DNA of 64,000 nt from assembly GCF_017814975.1 (NCBI RefSeq), contig NZ_JAGIQA010000003.1:186001-250000 (forward strand), in the 5' to 3' direction. The notes beneath the pieces are model-generated. The model had not been told where the DNA came from. It saw only the letters and a program-made list of their open reading frames with translations, and did not search any database. This document shows positions 25,625 through 34,094 of the stretch, one piece after another; the stretch's first letter is position 1, and the number at the start of each line of letters is the position of its first letter. The position numbers and the translations under genes are program-made. The stretch comes from Cupriavidus consociatus (GTDB taxonomy: Bacteria > Pseudomonadota > Gammaproteobacteria > Burkholderiales > Burkholderiaceae).

Positions 25625-26772
25625 CTGTGGGCATGAGCGTGGACATGACCCTGGAATTGCGCGAAGGCGATTTCGATGCCTTTTTCGCCGCGCCGTTCGC
25701 CTGCTATGGCGACGCTACCCATTTTGTCTCGCCGATGAAGGGCGATCTCGCGCGCGCACTGGACGCGTCGAAGAATCCCTTGTTCAGGCAGTTTGCGCGC
25801 CGCACCTGGTACACCGCGCACCGCGACGGGCAAATCGTGGGACGCATCCTGGCCCATGTGCACGATGCCTCGAACCGGCTGTATGGGCAGAAGCGCGGGT
25901 ATTTCGGCCTGTTCGACTGCGTCGACGACGTCGCCGTCGCCCGCGCGCTGCTCGATGCCGCTGCCGCTTGGGCCAGCCGGCAAGGCTGCGACGAGCTGGC
26001 AGGCAGCTTTAACCTGACCATCACGCAGATGATCGGCATCGTCACCGATGGCTTCGGGCACGCGCCGTACACCTACCAGGAATACACGCCGCCGCACATT
26101 GCCCGGCTGCTCGAAGCCTGCGGCTTCGAGCGCTGCTTCCCGATGCGCACCTTCGAGATGGACGTGCGCGGCTACGATCCCGACCAGCTCCTCGGCGACC
26201 GGCAGCGCGCGCTGGCCAGCGATCCGGACTGGCAATTCAGGCCAATCCGCCGCCGCGGCTTTGAAGGACGCCTGCGCGAGGCGTGCGCCGTGCTGAACGA
26301 TGGCTTTGCCGCCAACCCGATGTTCGTGCCGCTGACGGAAGCGGAATTCCTCTACCCCTGCGCCGGCATGATGTGGATCATCGACGAGCGCCTGTCGTAC
26401 ACCGCGTATTACCGCGGCGAGCCGGCCGGCGTGCTGCTGTGCGTGCCGGACCTCAACCCCTTCCTGCGCGCCACCGGCTTCCGGCTGAAATGGTCGACGC
26501 TGTGGCACTTGCTGCGGTTCCGCGCCAGCCGCAAGCGCGCGGCGGTCATCTTTTTCTCGGTACGCCAGGCGTTCCACGGCCAGGGCGTCAACGGCGTGCT
26601 GCTGCATCGCCTGCTGACGGCGATGCGCGCTGCCGGCTATTCGCACCTGGGCATCAGCTGGGTGTCCGATACGAATGGCGCAAGCCTGCGGCAGATGGAA
26701 AAGCTCGGCGCCACCGAACTGCACCGTCTGCACCTGTTCCGCAGGGCGCTTGCGCCGGAAAGCGGCAACTGA
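25621..26772 (+). CDS. GNAT-superfamily acyltransferase-like protein
   Basis: A 383-residue protein with two GNAT-like halves, similar to the peptidoglycan-type or N-acyl-amino-acid GNATs found in biosynthetic clusters. The N-terminal half begins ELREGDFDAFFAAPFACYGDATHFVSPMKGDLARALD and contains LAGSFNLTITQMIGIVTDGF. The C-terminal half has RKRAAVIFFSVRQAFHGQGVNGVLLHRLLTAMRAAGYSHLGISWVSDTNGASLRQMEKLGA, a good match to the acyl-CoA-binding Q/R-x-x-G-x-G/A segment. It overlaps the membrane-protein gene by 4 bases (ATGA), so translation is coupled. The acyl donor and acceptor are unknown. Confidence 0.83.
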   Translation: MTVGMSVDMTLELREGDFDAFFAAPFACYGDATHFVSPMKGDLARALDASKNPLFRQFARRTWYTAHRDGQIVGRILAHVHDASNRLYGQKRGYFGLFDCVDDVAVARALLDAAAAWASRQGCDELAGSFNLTITQMIGIVTDGFGHAPYTYQEYTPPHIARLLEACGFERCFPMRTFEMDVRGYDPDQLLGDRQRALASDPDWQFRPIRRRGFEGRLREACAVLNDGFAANPMFVPLTEAEFLYPCAGMMWIIDERLSYTAYYRGEPAGVLLCVPDLNPFLRATGFRLKWSTLWHLLRFRASRKRAAVIFFSVRQAFHGQGVNGVLLHRLLTAMRAAGYSHLGISWVSDTNGASLRQMEKLGATELHRLHLFRRALAPESGN

Positions 26773-26774
26773 CG

Positions 26775-27800
26775 ATGCTGACACCGGAACAGCAACTGGC
26801 CATGGTCGCGCAGGCCGCGCGCGCCCCGAGTGCCCACAATATCCAGCCTGCCCGCTGGCACTTTGCCGGCGAGCGCATCCTGCTGCTGGAGGATCCCGCG
26901 CGCTGGCTGTCCGTGGGCGACCCGACCGGCCGGGATAACCGGATCGCGCTGGGCATGGCGTGGGAGGGCATGGCGCTGGCCTTGTCGACCCTCGGTTTTT
27001 CGCTTTCGCCGCCGGAAGTCGAGGTACTGCCCTACCCGCCCGCGGCCGCCGGCTCGCGGGTTGCGGCCACAGGCCAGCTCCGGCCAGGTGCCAGCGTTGC
27101 CAGCGTGGATCCTCTGGCTGCCGCCTGCGAGCAACGCCGCGCCTGGCGCGGCCTCTTTGCACCTGCCGACGCCGCGCAGCTCGCGGCCATGGAGCAGTGC
27201 ATCGCCGCGCATGCTCCCGTTGCCGTGGCGACGGAGCCCGCCAGCACGGCGCAGATCGCCAGCTGGCATGACGATGCGGCCGCAGCCGCCTTCCACGATC
27301 CGGCCTTCGCGCGCGAGCTTTACCACTGGATGCGCCTGTCCCCGCGCGCCACTGGCTGGACCCGCGACGGATTGTCGGCCGAGTGCATGGCGCTGTCGCG
27401 CTGGGAAGCGATGGCAGCGTCGGTCGCCCTGCGTCCGACGGTGGTGCGCATGCTGGCATCGCTGTCGCTGACCGGCCTGCTGGCCGCGGAAGCCGCCAAG
27501 GTCAACAGCGCCGCCCGGATCGTGCTGATCCACGCCGCGCACGACGTGACCGACTTCGAGGCCGGGCGCCGCTGGTACCGGTTCTGGCTGGACATGGCCG
27601 CCCGCGGCTTCGCCGGCGTGCCGATGTCGGCCCTGTCCGACTCGCCCCGCCACGCCGCATTGCTGACGGGCCGCCAGCCGCTTCCAGCGGGCCACCGGCT
27701 GCTCAACGTGATGCGTTTCGGCCCGGTGCCGGGCGCAGCGATTCCCCGCAGCGCGAGGCTGCCGGCGGCGGAGCTGCTGCAGGCGGACGCCCGGCGCTAG
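26775..27800 (+). CDS. Nitroreductase-like FMN protein, last gene of operon
   Basis: A 341-residue nitroreductase-fold protein. The N-terminus MVAQAARAPSAHNIQPARWHF is the classic FMN-contacting segment, with LLLEDPARWLSVGDPTGRDNRIALGMAWEGMALAL and the C-terminal RMLNVMRFG-type strand region completing the fold. Nitroreductase homologues reduce quinones or nitro groups, or oxidise thiazolines and oxazolines in peptide-tailoring clusters. An E1-like protein and a nitroreductase together recall the fused Mycobacterium Rv1355c (MoeY) protein, here as separate genes. It starts 2 bases after the GNAT gene, and its stop overlaps the convergent cytochrome gene by 4 bases. Confidence 0.85.
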   Translation: MLTPEQQLAMVAQAARAPSAHNIQPARWHFAGERILLLEDPARWLSVGDPTGRDNRIALGMAWEGMALALSTLGFSLSPPEVEVLPYPPAAAGSRVAATGQLRPGASVASVDPLAAACEQRRAWRGLFAPADAAQLAAMEQCIAAHAPVAVATEPASTAQIASWHDDAAAAAFHDPAFARELYHWMRLSPRATGWTRDGLSAECMALSRWEAMAASVALRPTVVRMLASLSLTGLLAAEAAKVNSAARIVLIHAAHDVTDFEAGRRWYRFWLDMAARGFAGVPMSALSDSPRHAALLTGRQPLPAGHRLLNVMRFGPVPGAAIPRSARLPAAELLQADARR

Positions 27801-29440
27801 AGCCGCTTCAGGAATTCCAGCAGCGCATCCCTGTCGCCTTCCGTCAAGGCGGTGAACTCCCGCTCATGGCCCCGGTTGTCCCGCCCCGGGGTCGCGGTGT
27901 CATAGAGCACCGGGCTCGACCACGGCCGGTAGTCCGGCGCGTAGGCCCACGCGCCTTGCGCATCCGGCCGCCCGGCGATCCCCACCCTGGCGTAGTCCAG
28001 TGCATGGCCGCCCACCCAGAACCGGCGCGGCCGCGCCTCCGGATGCATCAGGTGCCACAGCGTGGGCACAGAGCCGTTGTGCAGGTAAGGCGCCGTCGCC
28101 CATAGGCCAGACAGGACGGGCGCAACGTAGCCGCCGGTGTTGGCCGCATCGATATGCTTGCCCAGCGCAGAACGCCCGATGGCCTGCAGCAGGCTCGCAT
28201 CGATCGCCTGCCAGCGCGTGGCATCGGTGCCGAGTTCCCCCTGCGCCACCAGCCGGTTGGGATAGCTGACCAGCCGGGGCCGGGCGGTGTCCTGGCTGTA
28301 GTTGCCATGGCATTGCGCGCACTGCGCCGCGTAGACGCCGGCGCCGCGTGCCGCGCGGACCCGGTCGACCGGACCGGGAAACGGCGGCGGCGTGTAGCCC
28401 GCCATGAACCGCATCACGTCCTCCACCTGCGGGATGGCTCGGCTGGCGCGATCCGGCGGCATGCCCATGGTGGGCACGGTAAAGAAGGCCACGATATGCG
28501 CGAGACGCCCGGGATCATTGACGGCATCCGAGGCATGCGGTGCAAAGCGCGCCGCCCCCTTGCTGGTATAGACCCCGTCATAGAGCAGCGACGAACGCAG
28601 GCGCCGGTCGCCCAGTTCCGGGATCGAGGTCGAGCCGCTCGCGCCCGCATCCGCAGAGAGCAGATGGAACTGGAACTTCAGCGCCGCCACGCCATTGGTG
28701 CTGCCGGCGGCGCCATTGCTGAACGGCAGCGGCGCATCGCCGCTGGCCGCGAGTTCGTCGATCCGCCTGACCAGCCGTGGCCAGACGAACTTGCGGATGG
28801 TCGCCAGTTCGTCCGACGAGGTATCGGGATACAGCCGCGGAATGGCGGCCAGCAGCTTGTCGGGGTCGGACTTGACCCGCTTGACTGCGTGGTACACCGC
28901 GTTGACGAAACCATCGAGATTGAGCGAGGTATTCGGCAGACCCAGCCACACCTTGCCGCTGGGCTGGCCGTCCTTGCCATAGGTCATCCCAGCATGGCAC
29001 GCCGCGCACCCCAGGTTCGAGACTTCCAGCCGGATCCTGGGCAGGTCGCGGCCGACGGTGCCGCTGACGATGCCGAGCGGCTTGTCGAAGCGCGGCTGCT
29101 GCGCAAGCGGCCAGTTCAGGATGCCGTCGGGATAGATAAACCCGAACTCCAGCAGCGCGCGGCGCAATGTCTCCGGCGCGGGGGCCGCATCCGGCGCGTT
29201 GGCCAGCACCAGCGCGGTCGTGGCCAGCTTCCATGGCAGCGCGTTGGTTTCCAGCGTATCGGTGCTCAGGCCGCCGAAGTCGTCGAACACAAAGCGGGCC
29301 GCGCCGAGCTGCGCCGGCGTGCCACTGCCGGCAAACTCCCGCATGGCCGCGGATTCGCCATCGGCATAGCCGCGCAGGAAATCGCAGCCAGCGAGCGTCG
29401 ACAGCAGCAGCCCTATGGTGAATGCGCGTGCGAGAGGCAT
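27797..29440 (-). CDS. Di-haem cytochrome c lipoprotein, peroxidase-like
   Basis: A 547-residue protein with a lipoprotein signal (LLLSTLAGC) and two haem-binding motifs, CAACH in the first third and CAQCH in the last third. The second haem region continues GLWATAPYLHNGSVPTLWHLMHPEARPRRF, a block typical of the di-haem peroxidase/MauG/rubber-oxygenase superfamily. It therefore probably works in the periplasm, attached to a membrane, in electron transfer or oxidation of an organic compound. The substrate is not evident. It stands alone and converges on the nitroreductase gene with a 4-base overlap of stop codons, so read-through from either side could interfere. Confidence 0.87.
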   Translation of the reverse strand: MPLARAFTIGLLLSTLAGCDFLRGYADGESAAMREFAGSGTPAQLGAARFVFDDFGGLSTDTLETNALPWKLATTALVLANAPDAAPAPETLRRALLEFGFIYPDGILNWPLAQQPRFDKPLGIVSGTVGRDLPRIRLEVSNLGCAACHAGMTYGKDGQPSGKVWLGLPNTSLNLDGFVNAVYHAVKRVKSDPDKLLAAIPRLYPDTSSDELATIRKFVWPRLVRRIDELAASGDAPLPFSNGAAGSTNGVAALKFQFHLLSADAGASGSTSIPELGDRRLRSSLLYDGVYTSKGAARFAPHASDAVNDPGRLAHIVAFFTVPTMGMPPDRASRAIPQVEDVMRFMAGYTPPPFPGPVDRVRAARGAGVYAAQCAQCHGNYSQDTARPRLVSYPNRLVAQGELGTDATRWQAIDASLLQAIGRSALGKHIDAANTGGYVAPVLSGLWATAPYLHNGSVPTLWHLMHPEARPRRFWVGGHALDYARVGIAGRPDAQGAWAYAPDYRPWSSPVLYDTATPGRDNRGHEREFTALTEGDRDALLEFLKRL

Positions 29441-29485
29441 GGTTGTTGCCCGAGGATCGAGCTTCGCATTCTAGTCCGTCGGAAT

Positions 29486-29515
29486 AAAAAAAAGCGGACC
29501 TCCGAAGAAGCCCGC
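29486..29515 (-). terminator. Intrinsic terminator of the OFA transporter gene
   Basis: On the minus strand, a 9-bp stem (GCGGGCTTC/GAGGTCCGC, two G-U pairs) closes a TTCG tetraloop and runs into eight T residues. This is a textbook intrinsic terminator, 46 bases after the transporter stop codon. Confidence 0.92.
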
Positions 29516-29560
29516 CCAGCTTGCTACCAGTGGATCGATCTATCTGATTCGCTGCACGGA

Positions 29561-30880
29561 TTAGGCTGCCACCTGCGCGCCGGCTGCGGCAGATTCCTTC
29601 GCGAACTGCTGCCTCGAGGTCGCAACGTGCGAGGCCAGCACCGGCCGCAGCACCGCGATTGCCAGGCACGCCGCGGTCAGGTCCATCACCGCCACCGTGT
29701 AGAGCACCGTCGACCACGTGCCGGTCGCTTCCATCAGCAGGTTGCCGATCGGCACGAACAGTGCGCCGATGCCCTTGGCGGTGTACAGCACGCCGTAGAT
29801 CTTGCCGATGTGCTTGGTGCCGAAGGCATCGCCCGCCAGTGCCGAGAACAGCGAGTAGACTTCGCCCCAGGCCAGGAACACCACGCCGGACAGGATCAGG
29901 AAGGCATAGGGGTTGCTGCCGAAGTAACCCAGCGCGATGATGCCCAGCCCTTCCAGGGTGAAGGCGATCACCATCGTCTTCTCGCGGCCGATGTTGTCCG
30001 AGATCCAGCCGAACAGCGGACGCGAGATACCGTTCATGATGCGGTCAAGCATCAGGGCGAGCGGCAATGCAGCCATCACGAAGAAGTGCAGGTCGACCTT
30101 GAATTCCTTCACGCCAAGGTCCTTGGCGATGACGCCGAGCTGGGCCACGGCCATCATGCCGCCGGTAACCACCAGCACGAACATCACCAGCATCAGCCAG
30201 AACAGCTTGGTGCACAGCGCTTCCTTGAGGGTGTAGTCGCGCGTGGCCTGGGCCAGCTTCTTCGAGCCACGCACCTCGCCGGTCTTGGGCGAGCGCAGGA
30301 ACCACGCCGCGACAAAGGCCAGCGACCCTTGCAGCAGGCCGAAGAACAGGAAGGTGTGCTGGAAGCCCTGCGACTCGATCATCGCCGCGATCGGCAGGAT
30401 GGTCGCCGCCGAGCCCGCGCCATAGCCGCCGGCGGTCAGGCCGACCGCGAGGCCGCGGCGGTCCGGGAACCACTTGAGCGCGTTGTTGATGCAGGTCGCG
30501 TAGATGGAGCCCACGCCCAGGCCGCCGACCGCGGCGCCGACATAGAAGCCCATCAGCGTGGTCGCTTGCGAGTTGATGACCCACGCCGTGCCGATAAATA
30601 GCGCGCCGAGGGCCACCATCATGCGCGGCCCGAACTTGTCGATGAAGTAGCCTTCGATCGGCGCCAGCCAGGTCTGCACCAGCACGAACACGGTAAAGGC
30701 GATCTGGATGCTGGCGCGTGACCAGCCGTAGGTCTCCTGGATCTCAGGCACGAACAGCGTCCAGGCGTACTGGATGTTCGCAGTGGCGATCATGCAGACC
30801 ACGCCGACCATCAACTGGATCCAGCGCGTGGACTCCGAAGACTGATTGGGGTGCAGGGCCCCTGCCGTTGCGTTACTCAT
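29561..30880 (-). CDS. OFA-family MFS transporter (oxalate/formate antiporter-like)
   Basis: A 439-residue twelve-helix major facilitator transporter of the oxalate-formate antiporter family. Family features are RWIQLMVGVVCMIATANIQYAWTLFVPEIQETYGWSRASIQIAF in helix 1, GYFIDKFGPRMMVALGAL after helix 2, and GVGSIYATCINNALKWFPDRRGLAVGLTAGGYGAGSA. Founding member OxlT exchanges oxalate for formate, but many relatives carry other monocarboxylates. No oxalyl-CoA decarboxylase or formyl transferase lies nearby, so the substrate is open. Upstream is an unusually long, AT-richer region that probably holds its promoter and regulation. Confidence 0.92.
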   Translation of the reverse strand: MSNATAGALHPNQSSESTRWIQLMVGVVCMIATANIQYAWTLFVPEIQETYGWSRASIQIAFTVFVLVQTWLAPIEGYFIDKFGPRMMVALGALFIGTAWVINSQATTLMGFYVGAAVGGLGVGSIYATCINNALKWFPDRRGLAVGLTAGGYGAGSAATILPIAAMIESQGFQHTFLFFGLLQGSLAFVAAWFLRSPKTGEVRGSKKLAQATRDYTLKEALCTKLFWLMLVMFVLVVTGGMMAVAQLGVIAKDLGVKEFKVDLHFFVMAALPLALMLDRIMNGISRPLFGWISDNIGREKTMVIAFTLEGLGIIALGYFGSNPYAFLILSGVVFLAWGEVYSLFSALAGDAFGTKHIGKIYGVLYTAKGIGALFVPIGNLLMEATGTWSTVLYTVAVMDLTAACLAIAVLRPVLASHVATSRQQFAKESAAAGAQVAA

Positions 30881-31118
30881 AGCGCGCTCCTTGAACCGTG
30901 TGTTTCGGGAAATCCGTGGGGATGGACGAAGGTGGGGACGCCATGCGCGTCAACTTGCAGGTGGCTCCTGGCATTTTCAGTCTCCTGTGTCGTGGGCATT
31001 AACTGCCTTTTATCGCGACGCCATATCGACGTCTCCCGCACTCACCTGTTTTCAAACTACGAGATGCGATGGGATACACAGTATGTGATATATCAAGGAA
31101 GTACAAGACGACCAGCAA

Positions 31119-31350
31119 CAGGGTTTTCACTAGCCCGCGGATTAATGAGAGATATGGCTGCAAAGCCGGATTCAGGCTATTTACGCATCAGTGAGAAAGC
31201 CGCATGAATAAGTGCGCTGAACTCCCGAAAAGCCAATGCTGGAGCGGCTTTGAGGGAAGTGTTGACGACTTGGCCAAATGCATGTCAAATGCTGACCAAG
31301 CGCGAAACATTGCGATTTTGTAATGTTTCGGGAAAAATCAGGGTTTTCAC
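31119..31350. repeat. 12-bp direct repeat CAGGGTTTTCAC
   Basis: Identical copies lie at 31119-31130 and 31339-31350, 220 bases apart, in the AT-richer region. They could be remains of an inserted element or paired protein sites. Confidence 0.45.
31303..31330. promoter_or_regulatory. 9-bp inverted repeat CGAAACATT/AATGTTTCG
   Basis: Perfect 9-bp arms (31303-31311 and 31322-31330) are separated by 10 bases. The AT-rich symmetric form suits a dimeric regulator. No partner gene is apparent other than the OFA transporter 420 bases away. Confidence 0.45.
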
Positions 31351-31415
31351 CAGACCGAATCAGAAAGCGGGAAAATAAGATTCCCGATTAATATCGACCG
31401 CGAATAATTGAGAAT

Positions 31416-31444
31416 AAAAAAAGCCCGCAGGCGTCCCGGCGGGC
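31416..31444 (-). terminator. Intrinsic terminator downstream of the pga remnants
   Basis: On the minus strand, a GCCCGC/GCGGGC 6-bp stem with a 10-base loop runs into seven T residues. It would end minus-strand transcripts coming from the pgaB remnant. Confidence 0.75.
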
Positions 31445-31704
31445 GGAGTCATGATGCGGGACATCAGCCGCAACATGTCCCGTATTTATAAGCGATTATC
31501 CGGAGCAAATAAACAAGGCCGCGCCTAGTGGATTACCCGTTGTCTGTGCCCGATGGCACGAAGGCCTCCCCGCTGCCGCGAAGCCAGGGTCGCGCGCCGG
31601 GCGCGGCGTGCCACTGGCAAGCGGCGCCGCCAGGGCCCCGAAGCAGCCTGTCAGCCGAGATGTGCTGGGGTTCGGTGGCCTGGCAAGCGCTGCCAGCTAT
31701 CCGA

Positions 31705-32139
31705 TCACGCCGGACAAGCTTCTGCCGAAGCGGCCACTGCAGGCTTGACCGGCCGGAGCTGCCATTCGTAGCCCAGCCGCACGCCGGCGATGCCACCGTC
31801 GTGTTCGTGATCAATCACCGCCACCTTGGCCTGCTGCAGTACCGAGACCGCCTGGTAGCCGTTCTCGCGCAGCCACGCCAGCTGGCCGATCAGGTGGTCG
31901 GTATGCACGTTCAGGTAAGCCTGATCGGGGTCCTTGTCTTCGACGTCGTGGTAGGCCAGCACCACCAGGTGGTTGTTGTCCGGCCAGGGCTGTCCGGCCG
32001 CGGCGAGCGGGCGCTGCGCCGGCGGCGTGAACACCGGGATGTCCTTGGCGCAGCCGGCCAGCAGGCATGCGGCCAGAAGGCATGCGACCAGCAGTGGCCA
32101 GGGCAGGCGTCGCCGGGCGTGTTGCGGGTATCGCGTCAT
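31705..32139 (-). pseudogene. pgaB: Truncated pgaB (PNAG deacetylase) remnant
   Basis: A 144-codon frame that begins like PgaB, the outer-membrane lipoprotein that partly deacetylates poly-beta-1,6-N-acetylglucosamine. It has a lipoprotein signal ending LLAGC and HLVVLAYHDVEDKDPDQAYLNVHTDHLIGQLAWLRENGYQAVSV. The family sequence stops at about residue 103. The metal-binding Asp-Asp motif of the deacetylase domain and the whole C-terminal hydrolase domain (about 500 residues) are gone. The last 40 residues, including GGIAGVRLGYEWQLR, look like part of an unrelated barrel-type protein, so a deletion joined two genes. It follows the pgaA remnant in the normal order. Confidence 0.75.
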
Positions 32140-32162
32140 GGCGGGTTCAGGGTCAGAATCGG

Positions 32163-33115
32163 TCAGAATCGACAGGTCAGGTCGAACACGACGCGCAGCT
32201 CGCGCTCGCGTTGGCCGTCATAGGGAGGGCCGGCTGGTGGCGGTGACGGTGGCGCCCACGTCGAACACGTCGCTGGTGCGGTAGCGCTGGCCGTAGCCGA
32301 GCAGCAGGATCGCGCCGGTGCCGAAGCCTTGCTGGCTGTATGTACCGGCACCGGCCAGGAACTGCTGCTCCCAGGCGGTCTCGTAGCGGCGGTACAGCGT
32401 GTGCGTGAGCCGGGCCGACGGCAGCACCGTCAGGTCGGCGCTCGGGCTGTAGTACGACACGTCGGTGCGGCTGTTCGCGAACTCCACAGGTCCACCAGCA
32501 GGTCGGCCTTCAGGTGCGGCGCGGTGTAGACGCGCTGCACGCCGGAGATGCCGCCTTCGAGCCGGTCATTGCCATCGCTGAAGTGCGATGGCGCCACCGT
32601 CAGCATCCACTCGCCGGCCTCGCTGGCGCGCCAGCGTCCGTAGACCCGCACGTTGTTGGCATAGACGCCGTTGAGCAGTGCCTGCAGCGGCGTGGCGGTC
32701 GAGCGCATCGCGGCCGAGGCGCCGATGCGCCAGCGGGTCATCCAGGTCATAGTCCAGCGCCACCCGGCCGCCCTGGCGCGCGCCATAGCCATACCCGTGC
32801 ATGGACAGTTCGGCTTCGAGGGTCAGGTCGCGCACGCGCCGCTGCACGCCGGCGCGGGCCCAGCGGTAGTCGACACGCCCTTCGTCGAAACGCCCGGTGG
32901 CATAGCCCACGCCGCCGAAGGCGGCGCCAGTCGTAGTGGATCGGCGGCGTGTAGAGCACCGACTCGATGCCGAAATTGGCGTCGCCCACCACCGGGCTGT
33001 CGTTGGCCAGGCCGCGATAGCCTTCGATGCGCAGCTCGGCCTTGTTGTGCCGGCGGTAAACCACTGGCTCGTACTGAACACGTAGCGTCGGCGCCCATTC
33101 CCAGGCCCCGGAACG
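32163..33115 (-). pseudogene. pgaA: Decayed pgaA (PNAG export porin) remnant
   Basis: Remains of the C-terminal beta-barrel of PgaA, the outer-membrane porin for poly-N-acetylglucosamine. Barrel-like pieces are spread over the three minus-strand frames: LRIEGYRGLANDSPVVGDA, then FGGVGYATGRFDEG, then NGVYANNVRVYGRWR and SHFSDGNDRLEGGISGVQR, then ETAWEQQFLAGAGTYSQQ, then the last strand RELRVVFDLTCRF. Joining them needs single-base shifts near 32930, 32740, 32487 and 32225. The N-terminal TPR half of PgaA is absent. Four shifts in 0.9 kb argue for decay, or for poor sequence quality here. The neighbour pgaB is also truncated, which favours decay. Confidence 0.75.
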
Positions 33116-33341
33116 CAGTCAGATTCTGCTGCGGCCAACCCGCCACTTTGTATCGCACTGTATCTGGCGCGGCACCCGACATGAAATATTGCATTCCGGC
33201 CGCTGCATGGAAACAAGCGGGATACGCACGGGCGCTCCAATGCAGTCATCGATCCAACCGGAGCCCGACGATGCCCGCCTGCCTTGCCCTGCCTGCCCTT
33301 GCCCCGCTGTGCGCCGCGCCGCGCGCCCGCCGGAGCCACCC

Positions 33342-34034
33342 ATGATCGACGCACTGCTTGCCTTCCTCGCCGGCGTGCTGACGATCGCCTCGCCGTGCGT
33401 ACTGCCGGTGCTGCCGATGCTGCTCGGCGCTTCCCTGGGCAAGTCGGACCGCCTGCGCCCCCTGGCTATCGCGCTGGGGTTCGTCACCGCGTTCTCGGCT
33501 TTTGGCATCGCCTTCGGCGCGCTGTCCAGCGCCTTTGCCGATGCCCACGGGTGGGTGCGCAACGCCGCCATCCTGTTCCTGCTGGTGACCGGACTGGCAC
33601 GGCTGTGGCCCGCCGGGTTCGCGCGGCTGGCGGGTCCGTTCGGCGGCATCGCCGAGCGTCTCGCGGACCGGCTCGGCAGCGTGGGCGGCAGCGGCATGGC
33701 CGGCGGCTTTGTGCTGGGCATGTCGCTGGGGGTAGTCTGGACCCCATGCGCCGGGCCGGTGCTGGCCTCGATCCTGGCGCTGGTTGCCAAAGCCCAGGAC
33801 CTGCAACGCGCCGCCGCACTGCTGGGCATGTATGCGGCCGGCGCGGCCATCCCGATGCTCCTGATCGCCTACGGCGGCCAGTTCGCCACTACCCATGTGC
33901 GCCGGCTGGCGCGCCATACCGAGCGGCTGCAGCAAGGCTTCGGTGCGCTGGTTGTGGTCACGGCCGTCGCCATGTACTTCCAGTACGACACCCTCGCCAT
34001 CGCGTGGCTGACGTCGCTGGTTCCGCTGACCTGA
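33342..34034 (+). CDS. CcdA-like thiol-reductant membrane protein
   Basis: A 230-residue six-helix membrane protein of the CcdA/DsbD transmembrane family, which carries electrons from cytoplasmic thioredoxin to periplasmic thiol proteins. The paired Cys are visible as ASPCVLPVLPMLLGASLGKS near residue 18 and GVVWTPCAGPVLASILALV near 130. I chose the ATG at 33342 (CGGAG upstream), because helix 1 starts directly after it. The next gene, 60 bases on, is an exported thioredoxin-like protein with CxxC and is the obvious partner, so the two make a small periplasmic reduction module. Confidence 0.9.
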   Translation: MIDALLAFLAGVLTIASPCVLPVLPMLLGASLGKSDRLRPLAIALGFVTAFSAFGIAFGALSSAFADAHGWVRNAAILFLLVTGLARLWPAGFARLAGPFGGIAERLADRLGSVGGSGMAGGFVLGMSLGVVWTPCAGPVLASILALVAKAQDLQRAAALLGMYAAGAAIPMLLIAYGGQFATTHVRRLARHTERLQQGFGALVVVTAVAMYFQYDTLAIAWLTSLVPLT

Positions 34035-34094
34035 TCCACTGGCCGAATCCTTCCGCTGAATCTTTCCCTGACTGTCTGACACGGAGACTGCACC

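Larger units (their letters stand above)
30881..31704. other. Long AT-richer intergenic region upstream of the OFA transporter
   Basis: 824 bases without a supported gene, clearly less GC-rich than the rest from about 31060 to 31420. It holds a short CACA-GTA-TGTG inverted repeat near 31076, a 12-bp direct repeat (31119-31130 and 31339-31350), the inverted repeat at 31303-31330 and the terminator at 31416-31444. Most likely it is a regulatory leader of the transporter plus scar DNA next to the decayed pga locus. Confidence 0.55.

Noticed and set aside
25279-27459. Minus-strand open frame of 726 codons across the nitroreductase and GNAT genes.
   Set aside because: Antisense shadow of two well-supported genes, with Arg/Ala-rich composition and no motifs.
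28154-30601. Plus-strand open frame of 815 codons.
   Set aside because: It lies antisense to the di-haem cytochrome and OFA transporter genes, is Arg- and His-rich and has no family features; it is a product of high GC.
31528-32223. Plus-strand open frame of 231 codons over the pgaB remnant.
   Set aside because: It is antisense to recognisable PgaB sequence and carries no motif of its own.
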